Assembly: GCA_958299035.1 (NCBI GenBank)
Contig: CATQJL010000001.1
Span: 48,424,461 to 48,488,460, forward strand
From: Cylicocyclus nassatus
Lineage: Eukaryota > Nematoda > Chromadorea > Rhabditida > Strongylidae
DNA length: 64,000 nucleotides
Reading direction: 5' to 3'
The notes under the pieces were generated by a model that was given only the letters and a program-made list of their open reading frames with translations, searched no databases and was not told where the DNA came from. The position numbers and the translations under genes are program-made. Of this stretch, positions 24,008 through 35,204 are shown in pieces (within the stretch, counting starts at the first letter, position 1; each line of letters opens with the position of its first letter).

Positions 24008-27000
24008 CTAAAGGAGGGCGATCGTCGATACTTTCAAAATGCTCAGTCTGACGTGGAGGAGATGAATCCTTGGACATCGCCAGACGTCGAATTTTGAGAC
24101 CTTCGCATAGATTCAATAGTGCATTCAGGCTTTTTTTAACCCCATCAAGGGAGTGATGACGATTTTTTGGAGCTGATGATGCTATTTCAATATCCTGCAA
24201 GAAATGCACTAATTTGTAATGGAAGCCAGATTTCTGTGGGAGAGTTGCATTCAGAACTGGGCGTTGGAGTCAAAAAATGATGTGGCTTTCTCAGAGATTG
24301 AATGACTCTCTTTGAAAAGAATAGTTTCCTTACATCATCATATGTATCTGAGAAATAAAAGAAGACAGAGGTAAAGTAATGCATATGGTGTTGCAACTTC
24401 GACATGTGGCTGTCTAATTTATAAGCTTGCGACTTTGGTGATAGGATATTTGAGTGATTTTCAAAAAAAATTCATAAAAATAGTGATGCAGGCTGGAAGC
24501 TAACAAACTCAAACAATAGATTGTAATCGAGATCAAACTCAAGCCAAGCGAAAGTTTCCCATGATTGTTTCGTCATCCAAAAAGTCTCCAGGGATTTGTC
24601 AGCACAAGTGTATAAAAACGCTTATCATTGCATTTACTTTTGGGTTTTCTGCAAATTGCGTACCGTGGCTTGAAGATTAACTTCATTTCTTTCTTGAAAT
24701 TCCCTTAAAAACGAAATAACAAACCTTGTATCTATTCTAAGTTTAATATAGAAAATAGGTAGGACCATTATTTGTTGTTTGCTTCGAAAGTCATTTTGTT
24801 TGGGAGAGTATCACTTATTCGCACGCTTATGAATGAGTCCTCCTACTCAAATATCGCCGTTATGTGGAGATCTGAAGTAAGGCATGCTTCAGGCCAGCTA
24901 CTTGGTACAAAAATAAAGCAACCAAATCCCCGGAGCCATAAGGAGGGAAATGTCCTTCGCTGTCATCCAAAATGACCGATTTAGATGCCCAAGAAGAGGG
25001 GATTTTGATCAAAAAACCCCGACGAAGAAAGTTGGATTTTTACATTTTTTTAATCAAGCAAACGAAAAAAAAAGGAACAGCACGAGCGATAGGGCTCGAT
25101 TGAGACAAACTCCTTATTAAAGTGGAACCATGGAACTTCACTTACTCGAGAGTCGGTTATTTCAACAATTGGTATCAAGAGCTTACGTAAGAAAAAGTAC
25201 ATACCGCAAGCAAGCAGGTGCTTTGACTCTAGTAATCGTGACCAAATGAAAGGTAAATCTGGTTTTGCTGAAACGAATACGGGAACTGCACTCAACACTT
25301 ATATCTTTGTGTACTCAAGTTATCATCTGTCCGCCCGAGAGGGCGGACAGATGGTAACTTGAGTATCAGAATATTTTTGTATCCACTCACATGGTGACAA
25401 ATCTCTATTCTCAAGCAGAACTGGAAAAGATGAAAGCAATTGCAAAAAAGGTGCAAACTGGATCGCTAGCTTTGCACCAAATTCCCAAGGTAGCACTGTG
25501 AGACTTTTTACTTCCCGGAACATTACCCAAAAAGCTGCGTTTTAGCGTTGGTTTGTCTTTTGCAAACAATGGAGATAAGTCAAACCCTGTTCAACCTCTC
25601 CGGCAGTGTCCCGGTGGATTTTGCATTCCCATTTTGCTGCATGTTCTAGGCCTTTTCAAAACGAATTTGGGCTTTGAACCGGGTGGGTGGAAAGACCGTT
25701 TTTGGAGCGCTTATGGAGGACCGGGAACGGGATCCTGCTGCCTGTAATTTTTGCTTCGGATAGCATGCACAATGCGGGAGAGCGGCCATGGGCCGCGCCG
25801 AACAGAGGCAAAGCCGTCCGAGCGCGCGGCTATTGGGGTTGCGCGCTGGTTCTAGGGCTATTTTCTCGGCGCAGGAGGAACATCAACCTGCCGAACTGGG
25901 CCTGAAGGTTAATTGGTGACCAAGAATCTCATCACCGCTATATCCTCGGGGTGCGAATCTGCCGGGACACTGCATATAAGCGTATACGGCTGTCTAGAAA
26001 GATGCGCCTACTGTTTGATTATCAAAAACTCTCTTGTAATGAAGTCTTTAGAGAAGTTTCAGGTACATCAAAGCTGGCTTTAACTTAGATTCATGGTGTG
26101 GAGCGGATAACCGACTGCTCTTCATTACTGTAGGATTACGGTAGGGACTTTGAAGAGAGGTTTTGAGTCATAAAAGGCCATATTTTGCCTCGAAAAGGAA
26201 GCAATACACTGAAAACTTTCACAAGGAGCTAATTAGATTCGCCGAATTTGAGGGTGAAGTTCGCAACTTATTATATTGCTTCTTTAAGAAGTTCAGCGAG
26301 TAAGCATAGCGGGTTTTAGTGTTTGAAAGCGGTTACTCCGTCTAGAAAGCTTCGCAATCTTGCACATATTCGAATATTGAAGTCAGCGTCCATGAAAACC
26401 CTAACACAAATCTTTACAATTTTTGAAATTTTTTGAAACGGCAGCTTCCTTCATAGTGACACACCACAAGCTTGAAGTTTCTACATCCTCCAGTAATGAA
26501 GAGAGCGGTGATTTGATCTATACTTCGAATCTAATCGTAAGTTGAAGTCAGCTCTACAGAAAGATACTTAGCTTCTTATTAACAATCAGACAATATGCAC
26601 ATCTTTTTGAGACACCCTTTGACTTGTCCAATATGGGGGGGGGGAAGTAAATCTGTGCAGCTCTGAAAAAACTAGCACATTCCAAGCTCAGACAGGAAAA
26701 TTAGGAAAACTCATCTCGATACAAAACTTAATGGTCTTCAAGGCAAAGCGATTACATTTCTAATGCGTCATATCTACAATTTATGTTGAGGAATGATACC
26801 ACTGCTAGTTACGCACTGACCAAATACAGATGGAGCAGAAGGAGAGGGAGTTCAGCAAAGGACAAATTCTTTTCGCCCTTTCCTTATCGTAGCTTGTTCA
26901 AAGGTCACCTATTAACAATGCATATAGTACACTAACACAGTTGAAAAATGACAGGTGGTACGGTGACCAACACTTATGAAGAATGGCAGGTGAGAATAAA

Positions 27001-30000
27001 AAAAGAAACCAATTTAGAGAGAAATTACAGTGCTCCGAATGATGAAAGGTGTAAGTTTAGTGCAAATGGACTGAAGAATGCGTAATGTTATACACCAAAA
27101 TGCTTGCCTTGAAACGCTAATCCCGAAACTATCTTTGTTAGCTGCGGAACGCTTTTCTGAGAAAAATTAGCGCTTGTAAAAGCGCTAACACAAAAATATT
27201 GTACCGATCGAGATCAAACCGGCCCATTCTGCAGTAATCGACAGCGCTAACCACTAGACCATTCGAGACTTTAAACATTAAGGGAATTACTGGCACAATT
27301 GTGTAAATACGCCAGATGACTGGAAATACGGTTTTTTCGAAATACCGTTCTGCAAATAGTGAATAGGTTCTGAGATGAGCATTTTAAGGCTAATGCCATG
27401 GTATATGTTGCATACCGAAAGGCCAGGTCACCAAGTACCCTCTCCCTGTAAGATAACACGAAGAATATTGAGGAAATTCGCATAGGAATACAAAAATGAC
27501 AATATAAAAGTAGCAGCAACGCAAAGACTAACAAATTAGCAAGCTAAAGAACATTCTTTTTAGTACTGTAAAGATGTCTTGATTAGTAAAGTTTTGCAAA
27601 ACCCGGGAATGTTCGCTATATGCTTTCTATTAAAGGGAAAACCATATGCTTAAAAATTTAGAGTGTATCGGTTTACTTATATGTTGGTTTGAATTACGTT
27701 TTCTTTATCGCTTTGCATAGATTATTAGGTCTGAACAGTCAAAGACTTTAGAAAATGAACATCGTAAGAGTTTTGTAATAGAAATGATACAGCATAAGAC
27801 TATATAAGATAATACGAGAAATAATATGACATAATAATGTAATAATAATAGGAAGAGCCTACTCGCCGTCTATTCGATGAAATGAGTTTGTTTCCATTTA
27901 CAAAACTGCAAAATTTTTTCTTAAAAAATGGTTGAAATGATTTGCATTGCCCTAAGTTATGCTGACAACTCTGTTCGCAAAAGTGACAGAATGGGAAACA
28001 AATGCATGCAAAGAAAAACAATTCAAGTCTGAGCAGTCACAATGCCGAAGTTGTGAACGAAAGCTACAAGTGCGTAGAAGGTGATGCTCGGAGGGCAAAA
28101 GAACTTTCGGCTTCGTTATAAATCACAATGTCACACAATGTGAGACGAATAAATAAGGAAAAGTCCTTGTTAGTGCAATTGATGAGGGAACAATGGAGTC
28201 AAGCCTCGTCAAAACACGAAGAAGTTTGGCAAGGGCGGGATGGGATAAAGAATATGGCAATCAATGTGGAAATGATGTAAATTTTGGGTTTTAGGTATCG
28301 CAGACTGTTACGACAAAAGGTGGATAATTATTGTAGTCTACAGATCTGAAGAAAATTTTCGCATTTATACTACCTACGAAATGATGTCATAATTGTGAGA
28401 GCATCGTCTAACGCATTTCAGCAGCAAAAGATTTCTCTAGACTTGCTGTATTTTGATATCGAGTGGGAGCCGATATAGATTTTCTCGCATCTAGAAAATA
28501 ATATCCAGATTTGCATTATAACCAGGAAAGTGAAAAACGGTGAGAAGGAACGACTAGAAACGAAGTGCACCTCTCCGCTTCCTGACCATCTTTACAAACC
28601 TTCCACCCCCTCACGGACAGCCGTTTGACTTTGACTCTCACAATACATGGCTAAATGCGTTATGGTTCAAGTTATAGGTGCATTAGCAAAAAAACGAATT
28701 TTGACAGTGCATTCTCCCAATTTTATTTTTCTTTCCGCTAAACATTTTATTATTCTTTCCGCTAAACAAAGCTCTTTATTGATAACAAACTTTGATCTTT
28801 TCACCAACGATTATGCTTCCCATTGTAATGTGCCATTTGCAGAGTGATATCAAGAGCTCGCAAGCGATATCTTTGAATAACAAAAAATATTTGAGCGAAA
28901 GCATGATAACGAGCCTAAAGGGCCCTGCATACTTCACGCGATTTCAGTGGCGACGCGATTTGGCAATTCGCCAGAAGTCTTCAGATCTAACACTAGCAAG
29001 CTACACATGCATAGTGTGTATAACTTAGTGGATTGATGAATTGCCCTATCTTCTGTACATTTGCAATGTGTTTACAATGAGCTATGGACGGTTGATATAT
29101 TGCCAAAATCGCGTTGCGACTGAAATCGCGTGAAGTATGGCTGACTCTTAAGTCTATCAAACGGGAAGACCTCACTGGGAGCATTGCGGTGTTATCAAAC
29201 TATTAAAGTATAGTTATTATTAACTAAATCACTGCAGTCTCAATCAGGGACTAGTAATAAAGTATCAAGATGCAAAAATCAAAAAGAATTTGTTCGCTAT
29301 AAATATGGACCTCAGATATCAATCACTAAATCCAATAGGCTGTCGTCTCAGCAAAACTTGAGAATATTTGTACCAGCTTTAGTCTAAATGAGAGTCAGTA
29401 TCAATCGAAAGAACGAAAGAATAAAAACAAGAATGATATTGAGGTTTATCTTTTGCTTGTAACTGATACCTCTCTGAATTCTTCAAATTTTTCTAAATAT
29501 TTTGACTCAAACGTGCGCTAGCAAATCTGGGGAATCCGACTCCTTGTCGAGAATTATCCAGTTTTCATAAGCCATGTAAGGCTGCGAAGTGAGTAGGCCC
29601 GATAATTTACTTGCTAAGGCTTGAGGTAAATAGCGTGGGAGGGTAGTGATGTCTCTTCTCGACAGATCGCGACCACTCAAGTTCTCATTTTCTGCCTGAA
29701 CGAAATTATACTAGTCGCTAAGTTATTAGTTTTGTTTTGCCCGAAATTCGCCTGTTTACACCAACGCACGGTTCGTGGTCTGCAAGAAATATGAGGCGCG
29801 CGGAGCCCTATCGATGCTCCAACGGTAATGAGGGCAAAATAAGTAAAAAGGAGGTCTGTGGTTATCATAATTCCATAGGAAATTGCTTATGGCATTAACA
29901 GCTAGTGACCAGTAGTCGAAATCTTCTGCAAACCATCGAAAATAGGAAGCCTAGCATGTTGCAATGTAGTGCATTTTCTTAGGCCTCGGGCATACTTCAC

Positions 30001-32297
30001 GCGATTACAGTCGCCAGGCGATCTGGCACTTCTCCGAATTTCTTCAAATCCAACACTGGCAGATTACAAATGCATAGCCGGTATACCACTCGTAAACTGA
30101 TATAATGCCCTACGTTCTCACATTTAGGATGCGTCCACAACGAGTTATAAATATTTGGAGTATTGCCAAATCGCGTCGCGACTGAAATCGCGTGAAGTAT
30201 GTCAAGGCCTTACGCTCACCCATAACTAACTCCTTTAATACTCTATATCATGATTTCCGCAAAATTGCTTCCACTGAGACCAGCTGCCAGAACACAGTAC
30301 TGGTTTTTCTAGCATACAAATGAGCATCAGCTCTAACAACAATTTATTTAGACGGCACTAAATGGCGAAGAAAATATAGAGATTTGATACTTAAGGGACT
30401 ACACAACCAACATTACAGAAGAATATAAAGTCCATGGAGTACAAAGGTTTGCCGTTCTTTTGAACGTTAACACAGAGACAGAATAAGCAGATAACGAATT
30501 ATTCGTATTGAACACAGAATAGATATTATAATAGATTCCAAAATTCTGATTTGCTGAACTTTGCTTTGCCAATCTACATCAGTTTTTCTTGAGGAGAAAG
30601 AAAATCTTGATCATAGCCTTTGACTTACAAAGACTTGCTATTCAGCATTTTGTGTCTCAGAATCAGCTATTACTGAAATGACATTACTATAATGATTGAT
30701 CGTGAGAACAATGTTTTATAGCAAAGAGAAAACAACTAGCAAGAGAGCCTATGCTTGCTAGTTGATTTACTTCACCAAATGCATTGAACAGCAAAGACTA
30801 TAGGATATCTTCTACAATGAGTGAATTTGAGGGAATCCAAAAAGAAGCCTATAATTATTATATAATACATCTTTAAAAAGCATTATGATTGTTTTGATAG
30901 AACGTCTACTACGTGAGACTCCTTGTGCTCCGACTACCACTACTACATCGATATCCATTGAGAATGGATATTCTGATTCGTTAAGAGGGTTCAAGAGGAA
31001 CTCTAGCATTAGAAGAAATGTAAAGCATTTAAAACCATGATATATGTTGACAAAGAGTCTATTTCCCAAAATCAGTAGGAATGTTTATAAGCTGCCTTGC
31101 GAGCTACTTATCACTGTGAAACGCGCTAAATGCATATTCATCACTCTCGGCCCTCAAGGGAGGCTGATGTTTGTTTATCAGCATTCCGTAGTGTCGGAGT
31201 AGTGAGAACGACGAGTTTTTCTGTAATCTAGGGCATTCTCAGAAGACACACATTCTTCATTTTCGTCGACGTTTATGACCCCCAGAGAGGAACACGGAGA
31301 TTACTGTCCTTTGGCGCGTGGGCGAAAAATATCCCAGCGTTCTATTTCACGCTCAGCTAACTGAGCACGTAAGGTTTGGCCCATTTTGTTTCATTCTTTA
31401 TCGCTGATGCCGGAAGAGATGTTGTCCAGTCAAAGATTGCCTTTGATTGTCCAGTCTAGACAATCAAAAACTTTCTCAAAGGATACCTTCAAAATGCTGG
31501 GCTTCAAAAAAAAAATCAAAATCATACACCATCTAGGATATACCCCTGTAACAAAAATGGCTTATTGCTAAAGAAGCATGCTTATTCGTTAAACCTGTAA
31601 TATATAGAGGTACTCCAGATCAAAAGAACACTGTTCTACATGGATGAAAGTGAAATGTAAAATACTCACCTGGGCAGATGGAAACCCTCCAGTGGCTATT
31701 TCTCTTACCAGGGTTTGGCACAGGTGGCTGATGAGCAAGCTAGGTATCGTTTTTGGGAAAAAAGCAAGGAGGATATCGTATTCGTGGTTGAAAAAAATAA
31801 CAGCTTGGGTTACGTTCTTTCGGTCGAGGTTTAGTTTTTTTTTCTTGAGGGTGTTTTACTTTCAAGGGTTGAGATAAAAGCGGATTTCGTGAAATTCTGC
31901 GAAAGCCAAGGGGGACTTTGTTTTTTTGCATTTTCGGAAAGCTATGCCGAGCCTTGTCTCTTAGAAATTGAGAACATTGTGAAAGTTAGAAAATGAAAGA
32001 AACTGAACTAGACGAGGAGTCACTGCGATCACTGTAGCAACTTGTCTTAAAAACTAGTTCAATATTATCAACTTATACATTCAGCCGACGGTATGAAAAT
32101 AATGGCTTTCTAGAGATTTATTCCAAACATTTAGGTAACCGCGAAATTGGTCATGTTTAACAATAGAGGTGCAGAAACTGTTAGAGCTTCAATGAGGATT
32201 TACTTGTCGTCACATATGCAGGTGCAACAGAAAGGTGTAGAGATAATCTCGAAGGCTCCAACGCCCTTGTTCCATACCGTTTACTGGTGCCCGATAG
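24008..32297 (-). CDS. multi-exon gene, product not recognised (large, helical and hydrophobic stretches)
   Basis: Minus-strand exons that join in phase: 32297-32204 (94 nt), 31002-30913 (90), 25534-25391 (144), 25267-25205 (63), 24347-24334 (14, microexon) and 24194-24008 (187). Each has an AG acceptor, usually pyrimidine-rich (TTTCAG, TTGCAG, TTCTCAG), and a GT donor. The spliced frame is open throughout, with pieces such as YGTRALEPSRLSLHLSVAP, LNESEYPFSMDID, FREVKSLTVLPWEFGAK, DLPFIWSRLLESKHLLAC and DGVKKSLNALLNLCEG. It may extend to an upstream exon (35193-35022) and a terminal exon (20389-20202). Introns, up to about 5-6 kb, hold Harbinger and hAT MITEs and a 25-bp hairpin. I do not recognise the family. 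The last three joins (25.5 to 24.0 kb) are the best supported. Confidence 0.6.
25312..25365. repeat. 25-bp near-perfect hairpin inside an intron
   Basis: Left arm 25312-25336 (from TACTCAAGTTA to GTCCGCCC), loop GAGA, right arm 25341-25365. There is one mismatch, which would be a G-U pair in one RNA strand. It sits in the 123-nt intron between exons 25534-25391 and 25267-25205 of the minus-strand gene, near the splice sites. Confidence 0.75.
25540..26050. other. GC-rich island without a recognised gene
   Basis: From about 25560 to 25990 the sequence is unusually GC-rich for this window. Plus frames at 25553-25747 and 25687-25905 are open but carry no recognisable motif. It might be an old repeat; neither rRNA nor tRNA signatures are present. 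Confidence 0.35.
26072..26553. repeat. foldback repeat, family B copy 1
   Basis: The arms AGCTGGCTTTAACTTAGATT... and AGCTGACTTCAACTTACGAT... (complement, ending 26553) match imperfectly and both include TTCATTACTGxAGGAT. A related element lies at 52.7-53.35 kb (CAACTTAGATTTACAGTATG, CTACTGTAGGATTACGGT). Confidence 0.5.
27203..27269 (-). pseudogene. degenerate tRNA-like sequence
   Basis: On the minus strand a good A-box-like TGGTCTAGTGGTTAGCGC is followed about 25 nt later by a B-box-like GGTTTGATCTC (consensus GGTTCGANTCC). The T-stem and acceptor stem do not pair well, so this is a decayed tRNA or the head of a tRNA-derived SINE rather than a working tRNA. Confidence 0.4.
27419..27448 (-). 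CDS. possible 30-nt cassette exon of the minus-strand gene
   Basis: A 30-nt segment is bounded by TTATCTTACAG and a GTATGC donor on the minus strand. Its length is a multiple of three and it lies within the large intron between exons 31002-30913 and 25534-25391, so it could be included or skipped without changing frame. It could equally be coincidence. Confidence 0.25.
28919..29148. mobile_element. 230-bp PIF/Harbinger-type MITE, copy 1
   Basis: Ends AGGGCCCTGCATACTTCACG and the complement of AGAGTCAGCCATACTTCACG, followed on both sides by CGCGATTTCAGT-GC-ACGCGATTT. TAA flanks at 28916-28918 and 29149-29151 fit the family's 3-bp target duplication. Confidence 0.75.
29982..30209. mobile_element. 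228-bp PIF/Harbinger-type MITE, copy 2
   Basis: Ends GGCCTCGGGCATACTTCACG and the complement of GGCCTTGACATACTTCACG, with direct TTA flanks at 29979-29981 and 30210-30212. Same internal layout and length as the 28919 copy, about 830 bp away and in an intron of the same gene. Confidence 0.8.
30733..30764. repeat. 11-bp hairpin
   Basis: CAACTAGCAAG at 30733-30743 and its exact complement at 30754-30764, with a 10-nt loop. Small and possibly fortuitous; intronic. Confidence 0.45.
31709..31956. mobile_element. 248-bp hAT-type MITE
   Basis: Begins CAGGGTTTGGCACAGGTGGC, ends with the complement of CAAGGCTCGGCATAGC. Flanking 8-mers TCTCTTAC (31701-31708) and TCTCTTAG (31957-31964) differ at one base. 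The inner GGTATCGTTTTTGGG...AAGCAAGGAGGATATCG motif matches the 44126 copy. Confidence 0.8.
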
Positions 32298-32511
32298 CTG
32301 AAACAATCTCTCATTAACGCATGATGTGCGTATGCTTATAGGAGGAGAAAATACGCGCGTCATTAAAAATCGAAATCTCTCAACAACTAATTTTTTCTGT
32401 TATACTACAGATTTATCAACACCAAAGGATGTTTTATTACCCAACGAGGATATGACCTGCAAATAAACATGGAAGATAGAATGACGCTGGTAGATCGGTC
32501 TTGTAAACTAG

Positions 32512-32736
32512 AGGACCGGCACATCACGCGCTTTCATCGCCTCGCAATTCTGCCAATGACAATTGTTATAAGTTCATCGCATACCGATCATTTAGCATTT
32601 CGGTTGCGATAATCCTACCGTCCAGCACTAATACCATAACCGAAATGCAGTATGTTCAGCACGCAATGACTCGTAACAGTTGTCTTCTCGGGGTGATCGC
32701 GAGGCGATAAAATTGAGTGATGTATTTCCGGCCCTT
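32512..32736. mobile_element. 225-bp Harbinger-like MITE, diverged
   Basis: Ends resemble GGACCGGCACATCACGCG and the complement of GGGCCGGAAATACATCAC, each followed by a TCGCCTCGC motif. Length and layout match the two 230-bp MITEs. Flanks TAG/TAA agree at only two of three bases. Confidence 0.5.
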
Positions 32737-33454
32737 TAAGACATCTCAAAAATCGCAATTGCAGTGGGCTTTCAAAAACATGATGAGGTTAGGTTTGTCT
32801 TCGTTTCCGCATAATTTCCAAAAATTGTAATTTCCTCTCATCTCTCTGGTTTCATTAATCACGAGTTTTGATTGAGAAAAGGATATCAAGTTAACTTAAC
32901 AAACAGGTAGGAATCACGATTGTTTGAAAATGATGTAGATGAACTTTTGGAACAACTTGATACAAAGCTAAAATGTGATTTAGTTCTTTTAAACACTAGC
33001 CTCCTGCTCTTTAGCATGAATTGCAGAATGTCAGTGCTCCTGACTGTAACCTCAGCTAGATCCATTGATTCGAGCTTTGTACGGCTAATGCTACTTTTTC
33101 AAGCATTCAGTAGCATCGCTGAGACAGCCTTCTGATTTCCAACTGCGGAAATTTAAGATTAGTTTACTATGTCCGATGCTCTCTTTTATTTGATTGTGAC
33201 CAAGAAAGTACGATAATGAGAAAGGCAGTGATGGCATTAGCTGCTAGTACATCATGCAGAATTTTAGAAAGTAAACTGTAATCGCTGCTAAACGAATGTG
33301 CATATGTGAGGCATATACCAAAGCTGATTGCGGCCTAATTTTGCAGCATCAATGTCATCCTATTTATGGAAGCGGACAAGAACGCTTCATTTCTTATTGA
33401 CAATGTTCGTTTTTGATGCTGCGAAGTCACTAGAAAGGAAAAAATTTCTAGAGA

Positions 33455-33855
33455 GAGAGAGAGACCAGAAATATACTTTGAGATATAGAGGCATGATTTT
33501 AAAAAAATGCGTGCTGCAATCTGCTGAGATGGCATGATAATCAATCGATCTGGAAAACTCGAATGAGCATATTGAGCTTTTCAAAAAAGTTTTAAAGCCT
33601 TGTAGGTTTGTCTGAAAATCCCATGTTGTAACTACAAAAATGCATGTAATTTGCTTGACCCAAACCTTTTTTATTTCGAGAGACCAGAAATATTTGTTGA
33701 GATATACACACATAATTTCAAAAAAAAAATGAAAGCTTAGATGGCATAAGTTAAATACAGCAAGGTAAGGTCTTCAATAAAGTTTCGAAGCCTTGTAGGT
33801 TCCTGGCTGAAAATCCCATGCTGCAACTACAAAACTGCGCGTAATTTGCTTGACC
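33455..33855. repeat. tandem duplication, unit about 200 bp
   Basis: Two direct copies share GAGACCAGAAATAT, GCCTTGTAGGTT, TGAAAATCCCATG, AACTACAAAA and GTAATTTGCTTGACC in order (first from about 33455, second from about 33676). A GAGAGAGAGAG run precedes the first. Confidence 0.65.
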
Positions 33856-34114
33856 AAAGGCAAATTTTCTTTTTCCGTAAAATTGTAACAGGAGCAATTT
33901 TAGCTAGTCTCACAATGTACAAATGCCTTGGGATTGTTTTCGTGGTACCGCGACATTAGGCAAAGACGTTGGGATAAACCATTTTCAACTATGAATTAAG
34001 TACATTTTTAGTGCATTGTGCAAACTTTAAAAATTAAATATTTTAGGGACAAATTGTGGCTTCCAGACATCTCACGGATGTGAAAATAAATTTAATGTCA
34101 ATGTGTGATTCCAG

Positions 34115-34230
34115 ATTTAGCATGACAAACTTCGTTTCCAAACATCCAAGTCTACCGCACTTTCAATTTGGGACTTCGTTTCGCGCACGGGAAAACAAAG
34201 GTCGATTAGGCCCGTACACCAGTCCGATGC
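34115..34230 (+). CDS. candidate exon, product not recognised
   Basis: After the acceptor GTGATTCCAG the plus strand reads FSMTNFVSKHPSLPHFQFG, then TSFRARENKG and GPYTSPM, up to a GTGTAAAA donor. The composition is protein-like, but the site lies inside the span of the minus-strand gene and the opposite strand is also open, so this is tentative. Confidence 0.25.
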
Positions 34231-34775
34231 GTGTAAAAACTTATGGTAGAGGAATTCAACGTTAAGCGACGATGGTTGAAACGTCTTCAACGACGAGAAA
34301 TTCAAGAAAATCTGAGGTGATTGAATTACATTGTCCTCGCATTTGTTGGAACACACTACGCCGCTAGAATTGCAGAGACTCTCTGCAGAGTCTTTGATCT
34401 TGAAAAAAAGAAGCCACGAAGTCCTGCGCGTTTAAAGTTCTTTTCGGGGGAATAAATAGGAAAACCATTTCCAGAACTATTCACAATAGATGGCGTTCAA
34501 AAAGTGTGAACTCTTGTGTTTAGATTGTGAAAACAAAGATAATGCGGCAGCAAAAATGAGCAATTAGAGTCAAATGGGGTGTAAAACGTGAAATGGAAAT
34601 GAAATGCTCCATCGCATGTCAGCACGATTGAGCCGTGTGTCAAGATCGTGTTGCACGACTAGCGCAAGCCATCACCCAGATGAGGTTTTGGGACTTGAGG
34701 GGTGGCGCGGGAGGGGGAGGGGGGAATGAAGAAGGGATGAGAGTTCACGAAATTTCACATATTCTCATCTAGATT

Positions 34776-34826
34776 CCTCAGCGCTACCGGAATCTCATAT
34801 GGCATGAGATGTCGGTAGTGCTGAGG
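34776..34826. repeat. 23-bp imperfect hairpin
   Basis: Arms 34776-34798 and 34804-34826 pair over 23 positions with three mismatches around a 5-nt loop (ATGGC). Outer ends CCTCAGC / GCTGAGG. Shorter than a typical animal pre-miRNA; could be a small MITE. Confidence 0.55.
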
Positions 34827-35021
34827 GTTCGAACTCGATTGTGTGATTCCCGTGATTCCTGTAATTCTTTGATTCTCGTTATCCATGGAGTGCGGAAATA
34901 CCCCGATTTAGATCTATGATGATATGGTGATGCACTGGAGTCGGAATTTGCGCATCCTCATTCCAGTTGGGGGCAATAAGGCTTATTACGGCTAGCCTAG
35001 AAAAAAGCAAATAGTGGTCAC

Positions 35022-35193
35022 TCCTTCATTAGTTGAGTCGTGTTCTATGAAGCTGGACGTTTCCGCGCCATATGGACAAGGAGAACCATAGGAACCAGTC
35101 CCAGGAATATTCGTGACCGAACTCTGAATTCCAAAGTTGCTATACATGTCTACGGCATGATCCAAACAGTTGAGACTATCAGGGAGCTTCGAA
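35022..35193 (-). CDS. candidate upstream exon of the minus-strand gene
   Basis: A 172-nt segment reads LPDSLNCLDHAVDMYSNFG, then NIPGTGSYGSPCPYGAETSS and EHDSTNEG, a Ser/Gly-rich sequence of protein-like composition. Its donor (GGA|GTGACC) is weak, but its end phase fits the exon starting at 32297. The acceptor is AAAATTAG. No family recognised. Confidence 0.35.
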
Positions 35194-35204
35194 CTAATTT
35201 TCAT

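Noticed and set aside
25560..25990. rRNA or other structural RNA in the GC-rich island
   Set aside because: No recognisable rRNA core motifs; composition alone is not evidence.
27203..27269. Functional tRNA gene
   Set aside because: Promoter boxes are present but the T-stem and acceptor stem do not pair.
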